Positions 35,862 to 47,745 are shown, numbered from the stretch's first letter. The stretch: 64,000 bases of DNA from Anseongella ginsenosidimutans (GCF_008033235.1 NZ_CP042432.1:124001-188000), one strand, 5' to 3'. Numbers and translations are program-made. The notes: generated by a model from the letters alone, not told the origin.

Positions 35862-38800
35862 TTAACCCCCGATATTGAAGCGCAGGTTGATCCCGAAATT
35901 TGAATACGCGGTACGGTAGGAATTAGAGGTTTCCGGCCTGGTCACGTTATGGTCAAAAAATAGCCGCAGGTTAAACCGCTGGTTCACCATATAGTCAATG
36001 GAAGGCCGCACCGAGAAAGTTTTGGTCCCGCCGGCTACCTGGGCGTCTTCCTCGCCAAGCCGGTAAATCAACAGCCTGTCAGAGCGAAGGGCTACGTCCA
36101 GTTTGAAAAGCAGGTCGTTATTGAGCTGGCTTTGGCCGAACAGGGCGAAGGGCAGCCGGAAACGGGTGGTACGGTAACCCAGGCCTCCTACAATAGTCTG
36201 CTCCCTTTGCTGAGCAAGCTGCGAATTAGCGAGACTGAAACTGAGCGACCGCCCTTTCCGGTATTCGAAATTGGCGGTCACATTATTTTTGAACCGCATA
36301 TCCGCTCCTATAAGCGGGACAAAATTTTCAGCGATATTCACGTAATTCAGCTGAAATTCCGGGTAAAAGTTTTGCTGGATATCTTTTTCAAACCCGACCC
36401 CGTTCTGGTCTTTCCGGAATTGCAGAAGGCTGTTGTAGTTAGCAATCGAATAAGTGGACTGGTAGCCGTGGTTAATAATAACCGAAGAAAACAGCTCCGA
36501 GAAAAAGGGCAGCCTGCTTAAACCGTTATAGGTCACATTCCAGTTAGGCAGCGGGATATTGGGAAACTGATCGAGGGACATGTTACTTGCATCCTTGCCA
36601 AGATAGGCGGACAGGAATGCGTTTACCAGTACCTGCTGTGAAGTAGCTCCATACCCTTCGGCATAGCCTGCGCTGTCAAGCCCCTGGGAATAGGGGTTGG
36701 CCGCTCCCAGGCGCCTGGATACCGTTAACCGGTTCGCCTTAAAGGCTTCAAACAATTCCGAATAATTGGTGATCCCTCTTTCCTTTTTAAAGGCGGTCTT
36801 CAGCGCAATAGTGGAAATATTGAAGTTCCCCGTGGTTACCGGGCTGAATTCCCGGAACGTATTATTGTCCTGGTCAAATCTGAAATTGGACTGTGTATTT
36901 GATGAAAAAGTGCGCAGGCCGGTTACTTCTATCCGGAAATCAGGGAAGGGCTCTATCAAGGCACGCAGGTTCAGATCTTCCCGCCGGGTTTTATAATAAA
37001 GGGAGTTCAGATTATCATCCCTCGTAAGCCAGCCGTTCCTGGCAGCTTTAAAACGGATATCCTTCTGGCTGCCCAGGATAAAGCCCAAGCCGGGAGCGCT
37101 TCTGTCCAGGTCAAGTCCGAACAGGTTCGTGCCCGGGAGGTAACCCGGTAAAAAGGTGCCTTGTGCGATGCTGTAGGAACCACTTATATTTTTAAGGCTT
37201 GTAAGCAAGCCAAGGAAAAACTGGCCGGCGCCGCCTCCGGAACCGCCTCTTTGCACGGAATCGGCCCGTGAATTCCTTGCCGGCCGGCGGGGGCGCAGCC
37301 CGAATTTTTCATAAAGCCGTTCAAGATTGATCTGTGGATTAAGCTGGATCTGCCTTTCGTTCCGGATGGTATTTCCCAGGCTGATGGTATCGTTTAACAA
37401 GGTGGCAAGGGGTTCCGACTGCCAGTTATACTGCACGCTGTAGCGGGTATTAAGGTTCACCCAATCCAGGTAAGGAAGTTTGCTAACCGGAACGCTGTAG
37501 GTCAGGTTCAGTGCCTGGCTGAAATCCGTATTCCTGCCCAGTTTTTTCAGGTTAGACATGATGATATCCCGTGTGGCATCGGTTATGGGGCCGTCCGGCT
37601 CATCTACGATGGAAATATTGCTGGCCGTATAGTCCAGCTGCAGGGAGCTTGCCAGGTCCCAGCGCAAACCGTACAGGCGCGTTATCTGGAAATTCTTAAA
37701 GTAAGTGGTAGGCGTGCTGAAATAAGAACCGGGCTCAGCCGCGCGGATCGTGTTCTCGCTGTAGTAACGATCCATATCGATGCGAAAATCCACTACCGAA
37801 GGCAGGGGCGTAAAGTTAAAATCACCTAAAAACCCGAGGGCCTTCCCCTTGAAAAGATTTGAAAAGGGGCGAATGTTCTTTGGCGTCCCCTGGAAGTTAT
37901 AAGCCAGCGCCGCCTTGTAAGTTTTATTAAGTGAATTTGCCAGGGTAAATCCTTCCTGTTTAAATTCTGAAAACGCATACGTCAGGCTGAAATTTTCCAG
38001 ATCGTAAAAATGAGGTTTCGCCTCCGGATCAAGCCGCAGCTTCCGGACGTTGGTAAAGTTGATGCTCTTGCGCGTAACCACGTCATCGGTGATCTTCAGC
38101 AGGGAATCCTTCCTGCTGCCCGAAAGCCGGTCAAGGGCATCCTTCAATAAAATATCGGGAGAAAGGGGATTATACTCAGGCCTGCGAACATCCTGTGAAT
38201 AGGATACATACATAGGAATCTTCACTCCCAGGCTATCGGGGAAGAACTTCCCGATCTCAAAGCTGGAAGCCATGTCAAACTGGGAGTTGTCAAACCGGTT
38301 CAGCTGACCCACCTGCCTTTCAAGGGAACCAAAGCCGAAGGTACTCTTACTTCCGGAAAGCGTAATATTGGCAAAATCTGCCAGCTGGGCATTTAGCCGC
38401 GCGCTTGCCGCCCATCCCCCCTCTTCGTCAAAGCCGGAAAGACGCAGTTCGTTGACCCACAACTGGGCGGTTTTCGGAAGGCCGTCATCACCCGGATTGG
38501 TAGGTTTCTGCAGGCGGTTGCGCACCCCGATCATTATGACCCTGATCTTGCTCAGGTCTGGCTGCCCTTCTACCGTAATTCGATTATTGCCGTCATTCAC
38601 GTAAAAGGGTTCATTTACCGGCCAGCGGGCATCTTCCCGGGAAAGCTTTGCATCAATTAATTGTTCGAAACGAATATTGAGTTCATTAGCAGACGGCCAT
38701 ATCAGGGACCTGTCGGTCGTACCCGGAGGCGTGATCTGCATCGGGATCTCGTATTCATAGTAATTATCCTGGTAATCGGTGCCCAGCCGGATAAAGGCGG

Positions 38801-41800
38801 TAACATCTCCGTTCATGAGCTGATCGCCTTCGGCGTGAATGAACATCTGCAGGTTCTTATAGGACCGGAAATCAAATTCTATGTTCTTAAAAGCCGCCTG
38901 GGCAAAGCCATCGGCAAGCTCTTTTACATCCAGCACCAGGGATTGTTCGTTCTGACGCACGTTTTCACGGAAGCTGGTGGCCACCCGTTCCTGTTCTATA
39001 CCGGGAGGAAGCACATAGGGTATCGGCTGCCGGTTACCGTTTTCTTCTATATTGATCGTGGATACGTCCAGTACTGAATTATCAATAGCATTATCCGGCA
39101 GGTCCGGATCCTTTAACTGGCGGCTCAGGCTGTTTTCCGAATTGAACCTCCGCCATTCTCCTCTGAGCAGCTGCAGACGGGCCATACGCAAAATGGTGGT
39201 ATCCTGGAAACCCGTCATGAACATACGGATAAAGCGAATGGTCTTGAAATCTTCCATTCCGCCCACCATAGAAGTGTACTGCCGCAGGGGGATCTTGAAC
39301 TGGTACCAGGTAACTTCCTGGGTCTTCCCGTTCACGAGCTTTACCTGGGAAGTGACCTTATCGGTAATATAATTCCTCCCCACTTCCATATCCTCCGGGC
39401 GGACCGATACCTTGTATTGGTAATAAGATTCCGCCTGGCTGGAATTATTATCACGGTTAATGTCTTCAGCATCCGGAAGGGGCGTGGAAGCGCTGTTCTC
39501 CACGCCGAAGTCTTCCACCGACTGCTGGGCGGTCTTGGAATTACCTTCCATGCCGTTATAGCGCTGGTAACGTTCCAGGATGTAGGCGTTCTTTTCGTCC
39601 TGTGCGCCGCCCCTGTAATACTCATAATCATCCGAAGAAGGATCGTTCAATACGGATTCCAGGCCCGGCGAGCCGGAAGGAAGCACCGCCTGCAGCTGTT
39701 GCAGGAAGCCCTGGTAGAAGTCCATTTCTTCCTGGCTGTTCAGCCCGTCAAGGCCCACGTCCTGCCGGCGCCTTGCATCAGGATTATTATCAAATGCATC
39801 CGTCACCGGCTGCGTCCGCCCTATTTTGCCCCAGATTGTCTGGTCCACGTCGTCGGCTGAACCGTCCACGGGCAGGGCATTCTCCAGGCTTTTCCGCCCG
39901 TCTTTGAGGATATCCTCAGAAACGTTCCCCAGGTTAAAATAGAGGTCCCCGCCCTCCGCGCCCGGCTCATCAAGGAAAGGATCCAGCATCCAGAACTCCA
40001 CGAACTCCACGTTCAGGGATTCAAAATCACTGGTCTCTATCCGTCGCATAATCCCGCCCCATTTTGAAGTGGGATTTATGAAGGTACCGTCCGGGTTCAG
40101 GCCGGCGGTTGTATAATTATACGGCCCCCTGGTGTCGGGATAAAATGTGAGGTTAAGGGTGGAGATCACGTTGGGCTGGCTGCTGATCGACTCTTTATTC
40201 GGGAACACTTCCCGCTCCAGCACTTCCCGCACATAATGGTTGGACAGCACCTCCTTATTATTCCGGATATTGTCCGGATTCAGGTTGCTGTTCTTATTGT
40301 AGAAGATCGGATCTATATTATAATATGCCAGCAAAGCCCGGTTAAACCCGTAACTCAGGTCATTGCTTGCTGTGGCTTCGGGAAAAAGCGAGGGGGTACT
40401 GGAAATATACCAGTTGGTAGCATTCTTCAGGTCGATAATGGAGCGGCTCGTCTCGAAATCATCAATGTAGGAAACCCCTCCGCTGCTCCCGGCCACGTTC
40501 AGTGAACGCGCATGCCCGGGTACCAGGTGGGCAAATTCCGCGTCAAAAGTAATGGTGGAAGGTTGCCGCGTTTCCAGCAGGGGCAATTTATCCACCATTT
40601 TCGTCAGCCAGCGGGAATCTGACCGGTAGCTGGCATCCGCTCCCCAGATCGTATTTGAAATAGCTTCCTCGCCCACGTTTACTTTAGGCGTGAGCGGGCG
40701 TTCCTTCAGGTTCATGAAGGTTCCGCCAAATACTAATTTATCGTTTACCTGGTAATCCAGCCTTGTCCCGAAAAGCGTTTTGGACTGCAGGCCGAATAAC
40801 TCATTACTCTCCAGCTTAATGCTTACCGGCATTCCCGAATTCAGGATGGCCTCATTGAGTATACGGACGCGCCCAAGGTTATAATCTACCGTATAATCCA
40901 CTCCTTCGATCAACGGGGTGGTCCCGGCTGTTACCACAACCGAACCCTGCGGCACATTAATGGCATTAAGGGAGAATTCCGAACCGGAGCCTGAGCGGTA
41001 GGTTCCCTTGAAATAGTATTTGTTCACCTCAGCTGCCTGTTCGGCCACATACCGCGTGGAGTCGTACAGTTCCGTGAATACGTATTTATTGATCAATGCG
41101 GTTTCTCCTGGTGCAAACTGACGGGCCAGGTCCTCTCCGAAAGGTTCTACCACCGGGAAGATGATCCGACCGTTAACCGGGTCTATCGTTATGTCCCGGA
41201 GAAAGTCGAAGACACCGTCAGGCTGAGGAGCCTGCTGACCATTGATCCGGTCCAGGTTTACCAGTTGAAGAAAGGGCCTTCCCGCCGTCCTGGATCCTTC
41301 CGCGATTACCGGCTGTTCCACCCCGGTTGATTCATCCAGCCGGAATACGTCCAGCCTGAAGTCCTGCTGTTCTACCTGGAAAGCTTGCAGGGAATAGATG
41401 TTCTTCATCATCAGGTCCCAGGTAGGCAGGTTGGTTTTAAGCGTCTCGTTTTTCAGAAGCTTCGTATAGAGGACGGTCGGGCTATTCGGATCGTTAGGAA
41501 TATCGGTGGAAAATTCCCCTACCTGGTACTCCACCCCATTTACCGTATAGCGGAAAGCCACCGCGAGTACTTCATCGGCATTCAGCGGCTGGTTCAGCGA
41601 AATATAGCCCAGCGTGGGATGAAGGCTGTATTCCGTACTGTTTAGCTGACGCGCATAGGTAAGCTTCACATAATTATCGCTGGCTCCCGAACCGGCAAAA
41701 AAGCCGGCGATGCTATTGTCATTGGAGTTCCGCGAACCGGGTGGAATGATTTCCAGCAGGTTATTGGAAGGTCGCGGAAAAGAGGGGTTGGTAAATGCCG

Positions 41801-42958
41801 AGGGAAAGCGGGTGTACGAACTGCCGCCCGTAAAAATCGTGTTATAAGGATCGTTTTCGCCCAGGTCCAGGAAAGCGATGATATCGCGGGCGTTGGTAAA
41901 ATTGTTCGTTTTATTGGTAACCCAGACTTCTATTTTATTAATAACTACTCCTGAGTTAATAAAAGGTAAGTTAGCCAGGGAGCGGTTATAATTTTCCCGG
42001 AAGAATTGCGCCAGAAAATAATGCTTGTTTGCCTCGTACTCATCGGCCCGGATCTTGAACTCGTTCACCTGCGCTCCGTTGTTAAGGATAATTTCCTTTG
42101 TCTGGCTTTTCTGCTGGGAAAACACGGTAGTAACGCCCAGTTTGCCAAACTGCAGCTGGGTTTTCACCCCGAATAAAGACTGGTAACCCGTGATCAGGCT
42201 CCCGTTAATTGGAAGATTCACCTGTCCGACTTCGATCTTGCGGATGATCTCATCCTCGTACCCGGTATATTCGAACTTTATCTGGTTCTCAAAGTCAAAT
42301 TGCGCCTGGCTATTGTAATTAGTGGTCACGCGCAGTTTCTCCCCGATATTCCCCACCAGGTTCATCTGGATATTCTGGTCGAAACTGAAGCTGCCCTGGC
42401 GCCGCTGCCGCTCATTGAAAAGAGGGTTGGCGTTATTATTGAACTGCCCGCCGAAGGTTACCTCGGCCAGGCCCTGTGGCCGGATGTCCACGAAATTGCC
42501 GCCGAACAGCCGGTCAAATGCTTCTCCCCTGACTTCGAGCTTGGGAATCATCCCCTGTTCTGGACAATACTGGAAGAGCCTGTCCGCTGCAGCCAGTATT
42601 CCCGCTTGATCCTGTCCAGTTCCCGCTGCCCGTATTCGTCGAAATTCAGGTACTGCGGCATCCGGTAGGTAATATTACCAACGGTCTCTGTAATATAATA
42701 GGTCTTTGTTTCCGGATCGTAAACAATTTCCCTGTTTACGTTGGAAGGGGTCCGCAGGTCAATCCCGGAACGCGGAGCGCCCAGTACGGTAGGATAATCT
42801 TTAACTGGGTAAGGAAGGGACACCGCCGTATCGGCAGCGGGAATCGTGTCCTGCGCAGCAGCCGGGATCGTGTCCTGGGCGGCAACTGGCAGAACCGCCC
42901 CTGCCAATACTGTTACCAGTAATAAAAATGAGCGTAATATGGCAAACGTGCTTTTCAA
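35862..42958 (-). CDS. sprA: Type IX secretion/gliding protein SprA (Sov), interrupted by a -1 frameshift
   Basis: Two frames (42958-42548 and 42551-35862) form the giant outer-membrane translocon barrel. The first has a signal peptide (LPVAAQ) and the N-terminal domain ending LQRTGSSSIVQNRG; the second starts MIPKLEVRGEAFDRLFGGNFVDIRPQG, a hallmark SprA segment, and ends in a barrel strand (NFGINLRFNIGG). The break lies in a four-G run on the coding strand (C at 42552-42555). Five G would read NRGMIPKL and give about 2365 residues, close to the 2400 of known SprA. As written, ORFs overlap by ATGA; the second lacks a signal peptide. SprA forms the T9SS channel in the outer membrane and exports cargo such as the CTD protein at 14.6 kb. 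Confidence 0.93.
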
Positions 42959-42966
42959 GTCTTTCT

Positions 42967-43562
42967 TTATAAAAGCTTCAGGGCATTCTTAATCAACAAT
43001 TCTACAGGAGCATTAGCCGCATCCTTCAATACAGCGGCAAGGGCTTTTTCAGCGGCATTTTTTGTAAACCCAAGCATGACCAGCGCAGAGAGCGCCTCTT
43101 CCCTGGCAGTACTGCTAAGCGGCGCCTGGATAAGGGAGGACCGGCCTTCCTTTTTCAGCTTGTCCTGTAATTCCAGGATAATACGCTGCGCCGACTTCGG
43201 CCCGATCCCTTTCACGCTCTTGATCAGGTTCACATTCCCGCCGATAATCGCCTCCTCCAGCTCCGCGGGAGAAACGGAAGAGAGTATCATCCGCCCCGTA
43301 TTAGGCCCTATCCCCGAAACGGAAATCAGGTGCGAAAATAATCTCCGCTCCCCTTCTTCGGCAAAACCATAAAGGGTATGGGCATCTTCCTTCACATGAA
43401 AAAAGGTAAAAAGCTTTACAGCCCGGTCTGCATCCGCCGGCTGTTTCACCAGTTCCGAATAAGTATGCAGGGAAATATTAATATGATACCCTATCCCCCG
43501 GTTTCAATTACTGCGTAGGTGGGGCATAAAAAGTTAAGTTTTCCCTTAATATAGGCGATCAT
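42967..43562 (-). CDS. ruvA: Holliday junction helicase subunit RuvA, interrupted by a -1 frameshift
   Basis: From ATG 43562 the minus strand reads MIAYIKGKLNFLCPTYAVIE-TGG and then meets TAG. One base earlier in frame the text continues IGYHINISLHTYSELVKQPAD and on to the helix-hairpin-helix domain (SVSGIGPNTGRMILSSV, KGIGPKSAQRIIL) and the C-terminal domain III. The break is in a five-G run (C at 43495-43499); six G restores a 198-residue protein, normal for RuvA. RuvA binds four-way junctions and guides RuvB. The stop-to-sprA gap is 8 bp, so they form one operon. Confidence 0.9.
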
Positions 43563-43596
43563 GTTATGGTTTAAGGTTCAAAGTTTATAGTTTGTA

Positions 43597-43666
43597 GTTC
43601 AAGGTTTAAAGTTCAAGGTTTAAAGTTCAAGGTTTAAAGTTCAAGGTTTAAAGTTTAAGGTTTAAA
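43597..43666. repeat. 14-bp tandem repeat, five units, upstream of ruvA
   Basis: GTTCAAGGTTTAAA is repeated four times exactly from 43597 to 43652 and once more with a single change (T for C) to 43666. It is part of a 422-bp noncoding spacer (43563-43984) between ruvA and maeB. The spacer has no gene-like frame. Confidence 0.9.
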
Positions 43667-43673
43667 GTTTTTC

Positions 43674-43943
43674 GTTTGTAGTTTTTAGTTTATAGCTCAT
43701 GGCTTTTTAGGTTTGGTTTTGGGCTTCTTTTTTTTAGGCTGGGCTTGATTATTCCGTTCGATTTAAAATTTTCGAGTTGACGCAGCTTTAGGATTTCTTT
43801 ATTTCAAATAACTCACGTTAATGCTAAAAAAACTTAAACTCCTCCTAAAAACTATAACTGCATCCCTTCTAAAAACTAAAAACTAAAAACTAAAAACTTC
43901 AAACTAAAAACTGTATCCCCTCTAAAAACTAAAAACTACAAAC
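43674..43943. repeat. 18-bp perfect inverted repeat spanning the ruvA-maeB spacer
   Basis: GTTTGTAGTTTTTAGTTT at 43674-43691 is the exact reverse complement of AAACTAAAAACTACAAAC at 43926-43943, with 234 bp between the arms. Confidence 0.85.
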
Positions 43944-43976
43944 TAAAAACTGTGGCCTTCTAAAAACTAAAAACTG
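43856..43976. repeat. Shrinking AACTAAAAAC-rich repeat block downstream of maeB
   Basis: Units begin with AACTG and continue with a short pyrimidine-rich linker (CATCCCTTCT, TATCCCCTCT, TGGCCTTCT type) and then runs of CTAAAAA. Starts fall at 43856, 43909, 43948 and 43972, so the units get shorter (53, 39, 24 bp). The block ends 9 bp before the maeB stop. Confidence 0.75.
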
Positions 43977-43984
43977 TTTAATCA

Positions 43985-46267
43985 TTATTTTTTATTTAAT
44001 GTATCTTTTTCCTGTGCATCCACTACCGCGATGGTGATCATGTTGACTATTTCCCTTACGGAGCTTCCCAACTGCAGGATGTGGACCGGCTTTTTCATGC
44101 CCAGTAAAACGGGGCCTACGGCTTCCGCGCCTCCTACCTCCTGCAAAAGTTTATAGGCAATATTGCCGGATTCCAGGTTAGGGCAGATCAGCGTATTGGC
44201 AGCTTCGCCCGAAAGTGCGGAAAAAGGGAAATTATCCTCCAGCATTGCGGCATTGGTGGCAAAATTCGCCTGCATTTCGCCCTCCACGACCAGGTCAGGG
44301 TAAGCGGCATGCAGGCGGGCTACAGCTTCGCGCATTTTCCGCGGAACTTCGCCTTCATTGGAGCCGAAGTTGGAATAGGAAAGTAAAGCAATCCGCGGCT
44401 TTACATTGAATTTTCTCACTGCGTTCTCGATGAGGAGCGTAATATCCACGATGTCCTCTATGCTTGGGTCTTCATTGACCGTGGTATCGCCGATGAAAAT
44501 GGGGCCTTTACGTGTGAGAAGAAGATACATGCCGGCCACCTTGCGTACGCCGGGCGCTGTGCCGATGATCTGAAGAGCGGGGCGAATGGTTTCCGCATAA
44601 TTCTTCGTTAACCCGGAAACAAGGGCGTCCGCTTCGCCAAGTTCTACCATGGCGGCTCCGAGGTAATTGCGGGCATTCCGGATCAGTTTGCGCGCCTCGC
44701 CTTCGGTCATCCCGCGGCGCTGGCGCTTTCTATAAAGAATTCCGGCATATTCATTCACCTTTTCCTGGCTAACCTCGGCCGGGTCGATAACCGGAGCGTC
44801 GTAAACATCCAGGGAATTTTCTTCCAGGAGCCTGTGGATCTTCTCGCGGTTACCCAGCAGGATGGGGCGGGCGATCCCATCTTCAATAACGATCTGGGCC
44901 GCTTTAAGCATTTTATACGTGTCGGCCTCGGCGAAAACCACGCGTTTAGGGTTGGATCTTGCCTTGTTGCTAACGGCCCGCATCATGGAATCATCCAGGC
45001 CCAGGCGCTTGCGCAGCTCCGCTTTATACTGATCCCAGTCGGTGACAGGCTGGCGGGCTACTCCGGAATCCATTGCCGCCCGGGCAACAGCCGGCGCCAC
45101 ATTAGTGATGAGCCGGAAATCAACCGGTTTGGGAATAATATATTCTTTTCCGAAAGTAATATTCTGTTGATTATAGGCCAGGTTTACCGCTTCCGGCACG
45201 GGACGTTTTGCCAACCCGGCAATGGCCCGGACGGCGGCCAGTTTCATTTCCTCGTTTATGGCGGTAGCGCGGACATCCAGCGCTCCCCGGAAAATATAGG
45301 GGAAGCCCAGCACGTTATTCACCTGGTTGGGATAGTCCGAACGGCCGGTGGCCATGATAATGTCTTTGCGGGTTTTAACCGCCAGCTCGTAACTGATCTC
45401 AGGGTCGGGGTTGGCCATGGCAAATACGATGGGATTTTTTGCCATGCTCTTGAGCATTTGCGCCGTAAGTATCCCGCCTTTTGACAGACCGATAAATACG
45501 TCGGCCCCTTTCAGCGCCTCTTCAAGGGTGTGCAGCTTTCGGCTGGTCGCAAATTCCTGCTTAATGCTGTCCAGGTCATCCCGGTCTTTACGGATCACCC
45601 CCCTGGTATCCACCATTACGATGTTTTCCCTTTGGGCGCCGAGCGAGATATAGATACGTGTGCAGGAAACAGCGGCGGCGCCAGCGCCAGCCACCACAAA
45701 ACGCGCCTTTTCAATTTTCTTCTTCTGAATTTCCAGAGCGTTTAAGAGCGCCGCTCCGGAGATTATGGCCGTGCCATGCTGGTCATCATGCATGACAGGA
45801 ATATTGAGTTCCTCCTTTAGCCTGGACTCAATGTCAAAGCATTCCGGCGCCTTAATATCTTCCAGGTTAATTCCCCCGAAAGTCGGCTCCAATGCTTTCA
45901 CGATATTGACAAATTCATCCGTTGTCGTGGCATTCAGCTCAATATCAAATACGTCGATGTCTGCGAATATTTTAAACAGGAGGCCTTTCCCCTCCATGAC
46001 GGGCTTGGAAGCTTCCGCGCCTATATTTCCCAGTCCAAGTACCGCGGTGCCATTGCTGATCACCCCCACGAGATTGCCCTTGGCGGTGTACTTATAGACG
46101 TCTTCTTTATTTTCAGCGATCTTTAAACAGGGCTCGGCAACTCCCGGGGAATAAGCAAGCGAGAGGTCCCGCTGCGAGGAAGTAGCCTTTGTGGGGATCA
46201 CCTCTATCTTTCCAGGCCTGCCGGAAGAATGGTAATCAAGGGCGTCCTGTTTACGCGTTTTTTTCAT
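43985..46267 (-). CDS. maeB: NADP-dependent malic enzyme with phosphotransacetylase-like domain
   Basis: A 760-residue protein with the malic enzyme N-terminal half ([58 protein letters not shown]) and a C-terminal phosphate acetyl/butyryl transferase domain ([40 protein letters not shown]), the MaeB architecture. It converts malate to pyruvate and CO2 with NADP reduction. ATG 46267 ([13 protein letters not shown]) is chosen over a longer frame to 46339 that has no family similarity. Confidence 0.95.
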   Translation of the reverse strand: MKKTRKQDALDYHSSGRPGKIEVIPTKATSSQRDLSLAYSPGVAEPCLKIAENKEDVYKYTAKGNLVGVISNGTAVLGLGNIGAEASKPVMEGKGLLFKIFADIDVFDIELNATTTDEFVNIVKALEPTFGGINLEDIKAPECFDIESRLKEELNIPVMHDDQHGTAIISGAALLNALEIQKKKIEKARFVVAGAGAAAVSCTRIYISLGAQRENIVMVDTRGVIRKDRDDLDSIKQEFATSRKLHTLEEALKGADVFIGLSKGGILTAQMLKSMAKNPIVFAMANPDPEISYELAVKTRKDIIMATGRSDYPNQVNNVLGFPYIFRGALDVRATAINEEMKLAAVRAIAGLAKRPVPEAVNLAYNQQNITFGKEYIIPKPVDFRLITNVAPAVARAAMDSGVARQPVTDWDQYKAELRKRLGLDDSMMRAVSNKARSNPKRVVFAEADTYKMLKAAQIVIEDGIARPILLGNREKIHRLLEENSLDVYDAPVIDPAEVSQEKVNEYAGILYRKRQRRGMTEGEARKLIRNARNYLGAAMVELGEADALVSGLTKNYAETIRPALQIIGTAPGVRKVAGMYLLLTRKGPIFIGDTTVNEDPSIEDIVDITLLIENAVRKFNVKPRIALLSYSNFGSNEGEVPRKMREAVARLHAAYPDLVVEGEMQANFATNAAMLEDNFPFSALSGEAANTLICPNLESGNIAYKLLQEVGGAEAVGPVLLGMKKPVHILQLGSSVREIVNMITIAVVDAQEKDTLNKK

Positions 46268-46288
46268 TAAGCGGTCGTTTTCAAAGGT

Positions 46289-46296
46289 CAAAAATA
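46289..46296 (-). promoter_or_regulatory. -7 box upstream of maeB
   Basis: TATTTTTG on the minus strand matches TAnnTTTG and ends 21 nt before the ATG at 46267. Confidence 0.4.
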
Positions 46297-46419
46297 CAAA
46301 TTCCGGGGGAAGCAGCGACATATAAAAAAGTCCTGACATATATGTCAGTTTTTGAGACGCGGGAGCTTCCTCTTATGGCCCTGGTAAAGCTCCCGGATAT
46401 TTTGAAATGAACGGGAAGA

Positions 46420-47745
46420 TCAACCTTCCGGGTTGATCCGGATGGTACTGCCTGCGCGGAGGCTGGAAGCGCTGCGGATGCCATTGAGTTCTTTAAGAAC
46501 CGCTACCGATGTGTTGAAGCGGGCTGCAATGCTTGAAAGCGTATCGCCCCTTCTTACCCGGTAGGTTTTAGCAAGATAGGTTTCCTCCCGGGCCGCGATT
46601 TCCTTTTCCTCAGATGAGACCAGCAGCCGCTGTCCGGGAACCAGGCGCGTACCGCGCAGATCATTCCAAACCTTCAGATCCTGAACGCTGCAGCGGAAAC
46701 GGTTAGCGATGGCGCTTAGATTATCCCCGCTTCTTACCTTGTAGTAAACCGGCTCCGCTGTTTCCTCTTCATCATTGGAGGCAGCGATCACTTTTGCCGC
46801 TCCTCCCTCTTTCTGCAGGCTTGCATACAATTCCGCCTTTGCCGGCGGCAGCCAGACGGTCTGCGGGCTGGCTCCCGACCCGTTCACAATTCGCCGCCGG
46901 TACTTGGGGTTTATCAGGTAAAGTTCCTCAGGATCCATATCCAGCGATCTGGAAAGGCTGGAAAGGGAAATATATTTTTCTATCTGCACCGGCATGGGCG
47001 TAAAGGCGAACTCGGGCGGTGCGGAATAGATGTCATGCGCTTTGGCGTAGTTCATGGCATAAGTCACGGCGATATAGGCGGGAACATAATTTCTTGTTTC
47101 CCTTGGGAGGTAGGGCATAATGGCCCAGAAATCGAGCTTCCCGCCTGCTTTGTAAATAGCGCGGTCTACATTGCCGGGCCCGCAGTTATAAGAGGCAATG
47201 GCAAGCAGCCAGTCTCCGTAGCGCCCGTACATATTATTCAGGTATTCGGCAGCTGCCTGGCTGGCCGCCACGGGGTCGCGGCGTTCGTCTATATAACTAT
47301 TCATCTGCAGGCCGTATTCCCGGGCCGTAGTGTACATAAATTGCCAGAGGCCGGTGGCCCCCACCCTGGAAACCGCCATAGGGTTCAGGGCGGATTCGAC
47401 AATGGAAAGATATTTGAGTTCAACTGGTAAACCCTTTTCTTTCAATGCCTGCTCAAAAATGGGAAAATAATATTCCGACAGCCCCATCATACGGGATACA
47501 AGCCCTTCCCTTTTATAAGTATAAAGTTCTATATGCGACCTTACGATCTCATTATAATCAAGCGGGACCGTCTTTTCAATGGAATCAAGCTGACGCTCAT
47601 AAAGAGGAATCCGATAAGCCGCTGCCGCTTCATGTTCCTGTCCTGCAACGGGAAGGGTATCCAGGGAATCCGCCGGTATAGCGGCAAAAGAAGCAAATGC
47701 GCCCGAAAAACACAGTATTAGCAGGGTTAAAGCATGTTTTAGCAT
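46420..47745 (-). CDS. mltD: MltD-like lytic transglycosylase with two LysM domains
   Basis: A 441-residue exported protein with a signal peptide (ASFAA, about residue 21), a transglycosylase SLT domain with catalytic E117 in SIVESALNP followed by GATGLWQFM and ASYNCGPGNV, and two LysM repeats (YKVRSGDNLSAIANRF and YRVRRGDTLSSIAARF) at the C-terminus. It cleaves the glycan strand of peptidoglycan with anhydro-muramyl ends. It lacks the lipobox of E. coli MltD. Own promoter box upstream. Confidence 0.92.
   Translation of the reverse strand: MLKHALTLLILCFSGAFASFAAIPADSLDTLPVAGQEHEAAAAYRIPLYERQLDSIEKTVPLDYNEIVRSHIELYTYKREGLVSRMMGLSEYYFPIFEQALKEKGLPVELKYLSIVESALNPMAVSRVGATGLWQFMYTTAREYGLQMNSYIDERRDPVAASQAAAEYLNNMYGRYGDWLLAIASYNCGPGNVDRAIYKAGGKLDFWAIMPYLPRETRNYVPAYIAVTYAMNYAKAHDIYSAPPEFAFTPMPVQIEKYISLSSLSRSLDMDPEELYLINPKYRRRIVNGSGASPQTVWLPPAKAELYASLQKEGGAAKVIAASNDEEETAEPVYYKVRSGDNLSAIANRFRCSVQDLKVWNDLRGTRLVPGQRLLVSSEEKEIAAREETYLAKTYRVRRGDTLSSIAARFNTSVAVLKELNGIRSASSLRAGSTIRINPEG

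Noticed and set aside
12476-43562. Programmed frameshifting as the main reading of the four G-run shifts
   Set aside because: No common downstream structure was seen and the genes are unrelated; a homopolymer undercall is simpler. It is kept only as an alternative.
43597-43666. CRISPR-like repeats upstream of ruvA
   Set aside because: The 14-bp units are contiguous with no spacers and no cas genes are present.
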